In this document: piece by piece, positions 23,526-30,336 of the stretch
Layout of the letters: each line of letters starts with the position of its first letter
Position numbering within the stretch: the stretch's first letter is position 1
Source: a virus
Virus record (IMG/VR): IMGVR_UViG_3300009030_000010
Coordinates: 1-34,197 of that record
Length of the DNA stretch: 34,197 nucleotides
Direction: 5' to 3' (one strand)
The notes under the pieces: generated by a model
Told to the model about the DNA's origin: nothing
The model's database searches: none
The model's input: only the letters and a program-made list of their open reading frames with translations
Made by a program: the position numbers and the translations under genes

Positions 23526-24912
23526 GGGCGTCCTCGCATTCTGGGCAAAACGCCTCACCGTTGACCACGAGCCACTTGCTCGACGGTGCGAATTGGGAAC
23601 GGTTTACATTAGCACCGCATAGCCGGCAGCGGGATCCGGAAACGGGTGCCCACTTATTCGGGGCGCTTCTCAGGCGGCTAATGGAAACCCGCGTCGACGC
23701 CGGGGCCGGCGCCGCGCGCGGTGTCGATGTCTTTTTCTTTTTCACTTTGGGGAGGCGGCTGGCTTTGCCGGTTTTCGAATCGACGACCCACGGCCCCTTG
23801 TTCTCTGGCGACTTGAGTTTCTTGCCGGCGTTTCTTTCGATCGCGGCATCGAGCGACCCTGGTGTCGGTGTGCTGTCACCCGGCGACGAGTCGCCAAGTA
23901 CGGCCGGCTCTGGCGGCGATGGTTTCTTACCGTCGACCTTTTCCCGAATCGCGTCGACGTCCACTTCCGGAATGGCGGCGTCGTAGGATTTCCTGATCGA
24001 CGCATAGCAAGCCGGCGACACCAGGCATTCCTTGCCCAAGCCCGGCGGGTATGACCATTCCATTTTCTTGAGAATCGGAAACTCTGACTTGCTGATGGTG
24101 ACGTAACCCATCGTGCCGCGTAGCAGCTCACCCGCGTCGCCGATCGCGCGGTTGATCGCCACTTGCCGCTCTTCGCTTCCCTGCTTGTGCTGATCGGCGC
24201 TATACAGCGCCTCGACGATACGCAGAAGCGCAGCGACCTGTTGCGTCCCGTGGCTTTGCGTTGGCACGTTGAGGTTGACGGGCATTAAAACTCCGGTCGA
24301 TTCTATCTGCTCGCTGATGCTGCGACCGTGGATCGCCATCGGCCGGCTCGGGTCGACGGGGATGACCAGGCGGACGCCTTTCGACTCGACGTCGGCACCG
24401 ACTTCGCTCATGGTCAAGAGCAGCTCGGCGAGCCGTTTCGGATCGACGCCGATTTCCACCGCTTCGACGCCCACTTCGTATTTTGGGACTATGTCTTCGT
24501 AGTGGGGGAAGTCGAGCTCTAGAGAATCGTCGACGCAATTGCTCGTAGCAGTGCCGTCAGTCGCGGAGATCGTCAACTTGCCATTAGCGCTGTGCTCGTC
24601 GACAAGAAAACGATTGTACGTCTGGTTTATCGTTCTCTTCGGTAGCAGCTTGTGCGCCGACTTCCACTGCCTTAGATCGACGACGACTTCAAAATCGGTC
24701 TTTGGGGACGAGTCGCACCCGTGGATGACGGGAAACTCCCCGCGGATAGGTTCGTCGTCCCACTTGCTGACGCACAAAAATCGGCCGTTCGTGACCGCCG
24801 CGACACATTTTCCATCGGCGTCGCGCTTCAAAAGAATGCCGTTTATAGCGTATCGAGTCGATTCACGCGCAACGAGATTTCCCAGCTTGCTTAGAATTCC
24901 TGGTACGAGCAT
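23515..24912 (-). CDS. Sliding-clamp-like (DnaN-like) protein with zinc-ribbon tail
   Basis: 465 residues; AGGAGCTGCATT precedes the ATG. Clamp-type segments: LSKLGNLVARESTRYAINGI with AAVTNGRFLCVS (8-48), LTISATDGTATSNC (~113), FPHYEDIVPKYE, and VEIGVDPKRLAELLLTMSEV followed by GVRLVIPVDPSRPMAIHG. In bacterial beta clamps these are the repeated strand-helix units that encircle DNA. Only about two of the three usual domains are apparent, followed by a Pro/Ser/Lys-rich linker and CRLC (429-432) with CPEC (456-459), a zinc ribbon. No DNA polymerase is in the window. A role in replication or late transcription is inferred, not shown. Confidence 0.65.
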   Translation of the reverse strand: MLVPGILSKLGNLVARESTRYAINGILLKRDADGKCVAAVTNGRFLCVSKWDDEPIRGEFPVIHGCDSSPKTDFEVVVDLRQWKSAHKLLPKRTINQTYNRFLVDEHSANGKLTISATDGTATSNCVDDSLELDFPHYEDIVPKYEVGVEAVEIGVDPKRLAELLLTMSEVGADVESKGVRLVIPVDPSRPMAIHGRSISEQIESTGVLMPVNLNVPTQSHGTQQVAALLRIVEALYSADQHKQGSEERQVAINRAIGDAGELLRGTMGYVTISKSEFPILKKMEWSYPPGLGKECLVSPACYASIRKSYDAAIPEVDVDAIREKVDGKKPSPPEPAVLGDSSPGDSTPTPGSLDAAIERNAGKKLKSPENKGPWVVDSKTGKASRLPKVKKKKTSTPRAAPAPASTRVSISRLRSAPNKWAPVSGSRCRLCGANVNRSQFAPSSKWLVVNGEAFCPECEDAHES

Positions 24913-24933
24913 AATGCAGCTCCTATGTTCGAA

Positions 24934-24968
24934 GGGGGGCGACCGAACCGCCAGAACGGTCGCCCCCC
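24934..24968 (-). terminator. Strong hairpin between DUF932 and clamp-like genes
   Basis: Perfect 12-bp arms (24934-24945 and 24957-24968), starting with six G:C pairs, and an 11-base loop. The minus-strand tail is only TTCGAAC, so termination may be partial, or the hairpin may act as an RNA-stability or attenuation element in the 69-base gap. Confidence 0.5.
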
Positions 24969-24981
24969 ATTCTTTGTGTTG

Positions 24982-26106
24982 TTAGTTCGAATCGTCCGGC
25001 AGGTCAATACCGTCTAAAAGTTCGTCGACCGCCGACGTACCGCTCGTACCCGTCTCTATCGCCAAAAGAATATCGTCCACCTGCGTCGACCGGACACTCG
25101 GTGACTTGACAATCTCCAGCGCTCGGGTCAAGGCGTTGAGTGCTGTGTTCCGTGTCTTGGCGACGTGCCCGAACATTATCGAGTCCATTCGGGCATCGTC
25201 CTGACCACGGTTGACGGCGAGGCACGTCGACTCGTGGTCTAGATATTCGGTGACCGCGTTTGCCAAACCGTATGCCGTGCCCTTCACAGCGACTTGGTCA
25301 CCGCCGCTCTGCTCGCCTTTGAACAATTGGAAGATTCTATTTCGTTTTTTCGTTTGTGTTGTCCACTTTTGATCGGTCTCGGGATTCGGAAAGACCGCAG
25401 ACAGAAACGCCGCGGCAAAGCGGTCGTCGATCGCGGCGTTCGCCATCTTATTCATAACCTCTTCGTGTGCGCCGAAGTGCTTGTCGGCCAATCCGAGAAC
25501 AACCTTGGCGTTTTCGATTTTCCTTTTGCGATCTCCGGTATGCGTTATCGTGATTTTGTCCGTAGAGCCGGCGAGCGCCCATTGCAATGTGTTCCAGCAG
25601 ACCACGCGGATCGGCGTGAACATTATCTGGAGTGCCTTTGACCCGTCGTGACTCGTGGACAGCAAAAGATACTTAGCCAACTCGTCGTCCTTGATTTTGA
25701 TCGGCTTCGGTGCAACGGACATGACCCAAGCGAGCCGGCCGTTTTTCAAAGTGCCGGCGGTTTCGATTTCTGCGGCACCTGAATTCTGCATGAATTCGGC
25801 AATCTCGAATACGTCGCGATTTTGGATGGGCTCGTACCGCCCGCTAACACTGCTACCGAGAATTCGCCGCGGGTCGTTTTTCGGTAGGTCGTCTCGAACC
25901 GTCGCGAATGAATTGGGGATGGGGAGCATCCCGCCGTCGCCATCCGATAGCAGGGCTTGCTCGCAGATCACTTTCCAATCCATTTTTGCATGCTTGATTG
26001 CTTCCTCAATATTCGGTTGCCCGGCAACCACGATGCCTTTCTTGTGCCATCCCGGCTTGTTGCTTCCCATCATCGGTCGGTCTAGTGTCCAAATTTCGTG
26101 TGCCAT
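24982..26106 (-). CDS. DUF932 (TIGR03299-type) phage/plasmid protein
   Basis: 374 residues from MAHEIWTLDRPMMGSNKPGW, with CAGGAAAGGACAGAAAC upstream. The DUF932 pattern is strong: GWHKKGIVVAGQPNIEEAIK, then SGRYEPIQNRDVFEIAEFMQ, AWVMSVAPKPIKIKDDELAK, LLLSTSHDGSKALQIMFTPI, RVVCWNTLQWAL, and GTAYGLANAVTEYLDHES. The family is widespread on plasmids and phages and lies near recombination or replication genes; no catalytic role is established. Length is normal. Confidence 0.85.
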   Translation of the reverse strand: MAHEIWTLDRPMMGSNKPGWHKKGIVVAGQPNIEEAIKHAKMDWKVICEQALLSDGDGGMLPIPNSFATVRDDLPKNDPRRILGSSVSGRYEPIQNRDVFEIAEFMQNSGAAEIETAGTLKNGRLAWVMSVAPKPIKIKDDELAKYLLLSTSHDGSKALQIMFTPIRVVCWNTLQWALAGSTDKITITHTGDRKRKIENAKVVLGLADKHFGAHEEVMNKMANAAIDDRFAAAFLSAVFPNPETDQKWTTQTKKRNRIFQLFKGEQSGGDQVAVKGTAYGLANAVTEYLDHESTCLAVNRGQDDARMDSIMFGHVAKTRNTALNALTRALEIVKSPSVRSTQVDDILLAIETGTSGTSAVDELLDGIDLPDDSN

Positions 26107-26180
26107 GTTTCTGTCCTTTCCTGTGGTTTGTCTTCGCGATAATCTGCGCAGGTCAACTATGTCGCGCATTCATTAGACGT

Positions 26181-26252
26181 CTACTTACTTGCGCGTTGTG
26201 CGTCGATCCGTTTTTTCGATCCGTCGTCGAATCTGATCTCAAAAGTCCTCAT
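26181..26252 (-). CDS. Candidate small protein (23 aa)
   Basis: MRTFEIRFDDGSKKRIDAQR plus ASK, preceded by AAAGGATTAGACG at good distance. The short strand-turn-strand look (FEIRFDDGSKKRID) and clean ribosome-binding site argue for translation. It lies between the 88-aa protein and the DUF932 gene. Confidence 0.45.
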   Translation of the reverse strand: MRTFEIRFDDGSKKRIDAQRASK

Positions 26253-26312
26253 CGTCTAATCCTTTCGGTTCAAAAGTGATTGACAGGCGTCATACCAGTA
26301 ACAGCCAGGTTT

Positions 26313-26579
26313 TCATTTCTCGATTCGCACGCCGACGGCAAAGAACGTACAGGGCATTCCCGCTTGCTTAAGCGCCGTGGCGTATCGCCTCGGCTGACCG
26401 TTTTGGTTGCCGGTGTAAACCACGACGATAACATTATCGTGTTGTCCGATGGTGAAGCCCCGAGTATGATGGGGGGCTTGCTTCGACCAAGAGTATTCGG
26501 AGAAACCCGCGGTTCGCAAAGCGCCGCGGACTCTTTGCATGGTTGTCGGTGTCTTGGTTGTCTTGGTTGTCTTGGTCAT
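26313..26579 (-). CDS. Hypothetical protein, first gene after a promoter
   Basis: 88 residues from the ATG preceded by AAAGGAGACACGACG. The N-terminus MTKTTKTTKTPTT comes from a 9-base DNA repeat. The body (GALRTAGFSEYSWSKQAPHH, TIGQHDNVIVVVYTGNQNG, ATALKQAGMPCTFFAVGVRI) looks like a small alpha/beta fold. No family recognised. It appears to be the first gene of the accessory operon. Confidence 0.65.
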   Translation of the reverse strand: MTKTTKTTKTPTTMQRVRGALRTAGFSEYSWSKQAPHHTRGFTIGQHDNVIVVVYTGNQNGQPRRYATALKQAGMPCTFFAVGVRIEK

Positions 26580-26618
26580 CGTCGTGTCTCCTTTTGTTTT
26601 CGTCGTCCTTCTACCTAC

Positions 26619-26647
26619 ACTATGCCACACCGCTGGCACCCCGTCAA
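26619..26647 (-). promoter_or_regulatory. Sigma70-like promoter for the accessory operon
   Basis: On the minus strand TTGACG (26647-26642; five of six consensus) is followed by 17 bases and CATAGT (26624-26619; four of six). It would start transcription about 33 bases before the ATG at 26579. Host promoter consensus is assumed. Confidence 0.55.
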
Positions 26648-26686
26648 GAGAAAAGTCATACAAAGTTCATGGCGATCGACCGGTGC

Positions 26687-26719
26687 GGCCTAAGTCGTTC
26701 AGCGGGCGCGACTTAGGCC
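26687..26719. repeat. Inverted repeat next to the promoter
   Basis: Perfect 11-bp arms (26687-26697 and 26709-26719; GGCCTAAGTCG and its complement) around 11 bases. It lies 40 bases upstream of the -35 box. No T tract on either strand, so an operator or protein-binding site is as likely as a terminator. Confidence 0.6.
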
Positions 26720-26760
26720 ACAGAAAATATCGTCAGAATCTTTCGGCAGCCTACGGGATC

Positions 26761-26813
26761 GTCCCCATCCGGTGGCGCCCCAGACTGATATGTGTCCCCA
26801 CCCGGTGGCGCCC
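26761..26813. repeat. 20-bp direct repeat, spacing 33 bp
   Basis: 26761-26780 and 26794-26813 match at 19 of 20 positions (second copy has C for T at position 8). Each copy contains the palindrome GGCGCC at its end. About three helical turns apart, which suits a pair of protein-binding sites. Confidence 0.7.
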
Positions 26814-26973
26814 TTGACCTTGAGCGCCTTTCGTGACTCTCACCGGCGCGATCCGCGGCGATTGCCCTGTCTTCTCCATCAGCGCCCGTAGTCGAGACGC
26901 CGACCCCAAGGCCGGACTTCTGGCGGTCTCTGGCAGCCGGATGGGTTCTGGCGCCATAGACGGGTCGATCGCC

Positions 26974-27273
26974 TCACACGGGTCGGCTCTGGCGGTTCTG
27001 GGTGGGGTCTGGCTGACGCTCCCGCATCCATTGTCCGGTAAACCTCGCACTCACTTCGATCGCCCCGAGTTTTACGGCCAGCAGCCGCTTGGTTTTCGTC
27101 ATATCATAATGCGGCAGCCGTGGGTGATTTTGAAACCATGCGCGGCGCAGGCCGATCGACGCCACGAAGGCGTGCAACTCGTCTTCGTTGTCCGCGAAGA
27201 TATGGCAAGCGTGCGAGAATCTCCAATTGCACTTGCTAGGCGTTGGGAACAAACTGTCCACGTACACACTCAT
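26974..27273 (-). CDS. DUF4031-family protein
   Basis: 99 residues; ATG overlaps the previous stop (ATGA), with AGGAG 11 bases upstream. The family pattern is recognisable: MSVYVDSLFP, then SHACHIFADNEDELHAFVAS, IGLRRAWFQ, HYDMTKTKRLLAVKLGAIEV. DUF4031 proteins (~85-100 aa) are frequent in phages and bacteria; function unknown. The last ~20 residues are Pro/Arg/Gln-rich. Confidence 0.8.
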   Translation of the reverse strand: MSVYVDSLFPTPSKCNWRFSHACHIFADNEDELHAFVASIGLRRAWFQNHPRLPHYDMTKTKRLLAVKLGAIEVSARFTGQWMRERQPDPTQNRQSRPV

Positions 27274-27518
27274 GGTGCCGGCCGCTCCTGATTGACGTTG
27301 AAAACCAACAGGTCGGGAGTCCGACCGGTGGCCTGTTGAAATATTGTTTCGTCGTAAGTGTATTGTTCCCAGGCCGTTGGCTGAATCAGTTTGAAATGCA
27401 AGTTCCCGTTTGCGGCGCGGCCGAGCAATCGTGCCCGCTTGCCGTACTCGTCTCGGACGGCGTCGAGTATCCGTTGCTCCCTCTTATTCAGATCCGGCCG
27501 GATGTTAAGAATGTCCAT
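27270..27518 (-). CDS. Hypothetical protein (82 aa, possibly 110 aa from TTG)
   Basis: The ATG at 27518 has GCGGAGGCGAGTCG upstream, a strong site, giving MDILNIRPDLNKREQRILDA and later NLHFKLIQPTAWEQYTYDE. The frame stays open 28 codons further to a TTG at 27602 that directly follows an in-frame TGA and CTT codon, with coding-like sequence (NTKEIHQLLDDLAAERVTLA). Whichever start is used, the stop overlaps DUF4031. No family recognised. Confidence 0.55.
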   Translation of the reverse strand: MDILNIRPDLNKREQRILDAVRDEYGKRARLLGRAANGNLHFKLIQPTAWEQYTYDETIFQQATGRTPDLLVFNVNQERPAP

Positions 27519-27605
27519 CGACTCGCCTCCGCAAGTTGCCAGCGTCACCCGTTCGGCGGCGAGGTCGTCTAGCAGTTGGTGAATCTCTTTGGTGTTGAAC
27601 AAAAG

Positions 27606-27674
27606 TCATCTGGGTTTTTTTCCGTATTCTCTCAATAGCGCTCGGATTAAACCAAGGTCGTCTTCGGGCATCAT
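27606..27674 (-). CDS. Candidate 22-aa peptide or N-terminal remnant
   Basis: MMPEDDLGLIRALLREYGKK plus PR; the ATG overlaps the stop of the ABC-GNAT gene (ATGA). Its TGA is followed, in the same frame, by the open region of the next gene, so this may be the separated N-terminus of one ~130-aa protein broken by a nonsense codon, or a coupling peptide. Confidence 0.3.
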   Translation of the reverse strand: MMPEDDLGLIRALLREYGKKPR

Positions 27675-28861
27675 TTTGAAGACACCAGCTTGGCATATTC
27701 CTCCGGTTTGATATGGCCAGGCCAATACGAAAAGACCCGCCGTGCTTCCGCGGCGTCGCCGGGCGGCCCGACGAAACGAAACACCCCACACGGACGGCCG
27801 TGCTTTTCTGAGTAACCCATTTTAGAATTCTGGCCAGATCTCGTTGAGAATTCGCCGGGCGTTTTTTTCATAGACCACACGGTCGATCGATCGAATGCTT
27901 TAATCAGTGCCGGGTGGGCAGGATACGTGTGGGTGAAACGGCCGCACGCTTTGTACCAGCCGGCGATCCTGTCGATCAGCACGAAAGCGAGTCCGAGCCC
28001 CTGATAGTCAGGGAGCGTCACCAAGCGAGAGCAACCCATGATCTTCCGTCTGCCCAATTGGTTCTGTGGGCGATACAACATACCGGCGAACGCCGCGATC
28101 GTGCCGTTTACGAACAAAGCAAAACATCTCGCGGCCCTGTGCAGTTCCTTGGTCAGATAGTGAAAGCGACAGAATGTCTGCCACGTTTTGTGGGGGACGG
28201 GCTTGATTTCAATGTCGAGTGTGACTTGGCGCTTCGTGCCTTGCCGAAGACGCCTCCGTTCGAAGCGACTGTCCGCCGTGTGGAGGATCCAGTCGGGCCG
28301 CAGCCAAGGTATGATGTCGTCATGGCACGAAATGGCCACGAATTTTCGCGGTGGATTGGCACGGCGAATGAACTTCTGAACCGCGTGCGAGCCAATCTTC
28401 GCGACTTGTCGATCGACCACTGAGGTAAACTCGTCGACCACGATCAGCTCATCCGACTCTACAAACAACCTCGCAAGCGTGACTCGGAATTTTTCTCCAT
28501 TGCTCAGGACCCTGAACGGTCGAAGCCATGCGGGTATCGTGCCGAACCCGACCGCCTGGCACACTTGGGAAATCTCCTTCATCGATCGGTCTTTGGGGAA
28601 ATCGTCGACCACGGATTTTCCCGGCCAACGGAAGATCCTGTCGACGCGCTTGCCGTACATGCGTTTGGCCAGAATCGATTTTCCGGATCCCGATGGCCCA
28701 TAGATCAAACCGATCGTCCAGTCAAACTCGTCGTTCAGCATTTCAACGTGCCATTCCACTCGGCTTTCTTTTTCGAATGGAACGTCGAACATAGATTCCA
28801 ACTGGCGACAGCGAACGGATTCGCTGATCGGCGAACGAACTACAATGTCAAAAGTTTGCAC
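27671..28861 (-). CDS. ABC-type ATPase fused to a GNAT acetyltransferase domain (COG2401-like)
   Basis: 396 residues from a GTG seven bases after GGAGG; an ATG seven codons earlier includes that site and is less likely. ATPase half: Walker A GPSGSGKS (55-62), signature LSNGEKFR (119-126), Walker B LIVVDEFTSVVD (139-150), His switch near H180. Acetyltransferase half from ~225: FCRFHYLTKE, CFALFVNGTIAAFAGMLY, then CSRLVTLPDYQGLGLAFVLI with the acetyl-CoA motif QGLGLA (287-292). This fusion is known as COG2401; its function is unsettled. It overlaps the ParB-like gene by 22 bases, so the two are probably made together. Confidence 0.85.
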   Translation of the reverse strand: MQTFDIVVRSPISESVRCRQLESMFDVPFEKESRVEWHVEMLNDEFDWTIGLIYGPSGSGKSILAKRMYGKRVDRIFRWPGKSVVDDFPKDRSMKEISQVCQAVGFGTIPAWLRPFRVLSNGEKFRVTLARLFVESDELIVVDEFTSVVDRQVAKIGSHAVQKFIRRANPPRKFVAISCHDDIIPWLRPDWILHTADSRFERRRLRQGTKRQVTLDIEIKPVPHKTWQTFCRFHYLTKELHRAARCFALFVNGTIAAFAGMLYRPQNQLGRRKIMGCSRLVTLPDYQGLGLAFVLIDRIAGWYKACGRFTHTYPAHPALIKAFDRSTVWSMKKTPGEFSTRSGQNSKMGYSEKHGRPCGVFRFVGPPGDAAEARRVFSYWPGHIKPEEYAKLVSSK

Positions 28862-29466
28862 GATAGACCCTCCGACTTCCATTTTTCGTAGAACAACGCC
28901 TGTTCTTCCTCGCTTACGCAGGTAACCACAATTCGATAGACGTACTCCTGAACCACCGGCTTGGTTGATACTTGGGTTGATTTTTGCTCTACGTCCTGTG
29001 CCTGAGTTTCGAGGTCGCTCAACAGAAGCGATTCATAGATGGCGTCGTCGGATTCGCGAACCGTGTCGAGAATGTCTGCCAGGTCTTCGGTAAATTTTCC
29101 GTGGAGCGACGGGCTATTCGCCGCGACGTTGGCGGCCATCTCGGTTTCGAGCGACCAATCGACCAGGCGTAGTGACCAATCACCATCAGGCGTCGAGATC
29201 CGTGCGTCCTCGGGGCTATCAACGCGAAGAACCAAACGCAATCCGTACTTTTTTCTGAGTGCCCTCAATCGCTGATGGCCCGTCACCATGTTACCGGTTC
29301 GCTTGTTGAAGACAAACCCCGCGATGTCTCCGAAATTCGCCATCGAGGCGTCTAGCGCTCGGGCGGCGTGTTGTTCTATGGCTCGCGGGTTGTATTCGGC
29401 AGCGCGTAGGTCGGCCATCGTCAGGGTTACAATTTCCTCTCGTTTTTTTCTAGCCTTCCTTGCCAT
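28840..29466 (-). CDS. ParB/sulfiredoxin-domain protein
   Basis: 208 residues starting MARKARKKREEIVTLTMADL, chosen for AAAGGGGATTCGCG upstream. ParB N-terminal domain features: L-x-x-A-x-YNPR (22-30), then FGDIAGFVFNKRTGNMVTGH with QRLRAL, the conserved GH-x-R-x-x-A box. ParB/Srx domains act as CTPases, nucleases or kinases; in phages such proteins often sit beside terminase and DNA-modification genes. The C-terminal half is acidic and specific to this protein. No helix-turn-helix is evident, so centromere binding is unlikely. Confidence 0.75.
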   Translation of the reverse strand: MARKARKKREEIVTLTMADLRAAEYNPRAIEQHAARALDASMANFGDIAGFVFNKRTGNMVTGHQRLRALRKKYGLRLVLRVDSPEDARISTPDGDWSLRLVDWSLETEMAANVAANSPSLHGKFTEDLADILDTVRESDDAIYESLLLSDLETQAQDVEQKSTQVSTKPVVQEYVYRIVVTCVSEEEQALFYEKWKSEGLSCKLLTL

Positions 29467-30316
29467 CGCGAATCCCCTTTCCCGTAACAGGTTCGACCCC
29501 GGAACCGCCGCACTTATCGCAGGCGTCTCTCTTACCGTGACAAGCATGATAGCGATCAAAACCGATCAGAAATTTCGGTGTCGGCAGCCTGTGGGTAACC
29601 ACCCGCCGCACGTCGAGCGGTTCGCACGGTCGTTCTAACAATGTTTGCAGAATGTACCGAAAAACGTCCGTAACTTTGGCGACGATTTGACCGTTGGAGT
29701 GGTGCTCTCCGCAATCGCGTAAGCCGGCACCGATGTCGAGCAACAATTCGGATTGCGCGATCGTGAGCTGAAAATCTACGTGGCGTCCCACGTATTGACC
29801 TTCGGGTCGCACACCTACCGGCAGCGAACACGACAACAAGCCGCGAATGTTGGGCGGCAATTGGTATTTGATTTCGCAGGCGGTGCATGGAAAGAAGTAC
29901 CCATCGTCGGTCGGCACGAGCACCTCACCACAACAGCACTTTGGGGTCGTGGTCGGTTCCCCCGGCTCGCACTGCACGTTGTCGTCATCTTGCAGCGGCG
30001 CATTGGGCGGCGCGACCGTCTCTGGTCGATCGGGGAGACTGGCGAGTCTGCACGATGGATCTTCGCGCTCGCCCGATCGCGATTCGTCAGCCGGCGCGGC
30101 GACCACGGGCTGTTCTTTTTCACCCAAGTGGGAATGCCGATGCGGGGAGCCGTGGAATTTACACGTCGGGTCGTCGCAATCCACTGCGGTGATGTTGTGC
30201 GCCTTCGAGTCGAGCACCAGCGGCGCGTCGGGCTCGCCTGCTTTTGTATCGGTAATCATTTCATCCTTCGAGCCTTCTTGTTTTTTGTTCTTTTTTTCCT
30301 TGGTCTTTTTTGCCAT
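29450..30316 (-). CDS. Hypothetical zinc-ribbon protein
   Basis: 288 residues from MAKKTKEKKNKKQEGSKDEM, with AAAGGAAACC directly upstream; the longer frame overlaps the terminase and is not coding-like. Very basic start, a Pro/Asp-rich middle, then CCCGEVLVP with FFPCTAC (zinc site one) and near the end HACHGKRDACDKCGGSG. A central part (IAQSELLLDIGAGLRDCGEH, TDVFRYILQTLLERP) is helical. No family recognised. Overlaps the ParB-like gene by 17 bases. Confidence 0.6.
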   Translation of the reverse strand: MAKKTKEKKNKKQEGSKDEMITDTKAGEPDAPLVLDSKAHNITAVDCDDPTCKFHGSPHRHSHLGEKEQPVVAAPADESRSGEREDPSCRLASLPDRPETVAPPNAPLQDDDNVQCEPGEPTTTPKCCCGEVLVPTDDGYFFPCTACEIKYQLPPNIRGLLSCSLPVGVRPEGQYVGRHVDFQLTIAQSELLLDIGAGLRDCGEHHSNGQIVAKVTDVFRYILQTLLERPCEPLDVRRVVTHRLPTPKFLIGFDRYHACHGKRDACDKCGGSGVEPVTGKGIRDGKEG

Positions 30317-30336
30317 TGGTTTCCTTTCCGGTGTTT

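Larger units (their letters stand above)
26580..26973. other. Intergenic junction between packaging and accessory operons
   Basis: Nearly 400 bases with no convincing gene; the one open minus-strand frame overlaps DUF4031 and encodes a Pro/Arg-rich, repeat-derived product. It contains a promoter, an inverted repeat and a direct repeat listed separately, so it is likely a control region. Confidence 0.6.

Noticed and set aside
26751-27050. 99-codon minus-strand frame in the 26.6-27.0 kb gap
   Set aside because: Overlaps DUF4031 by 77 bases, and its end is generated by the direct repeat (GRHRVGTHISLGRHRMGT). No ribosome-binding site seen.
28840-29466. ParB-domain protein as a plasmid/prophage partition system
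   Set aside because: No ParA, no helix-turn-helix after the N-terminal domain and no parS-like palindrome recognised nearby.
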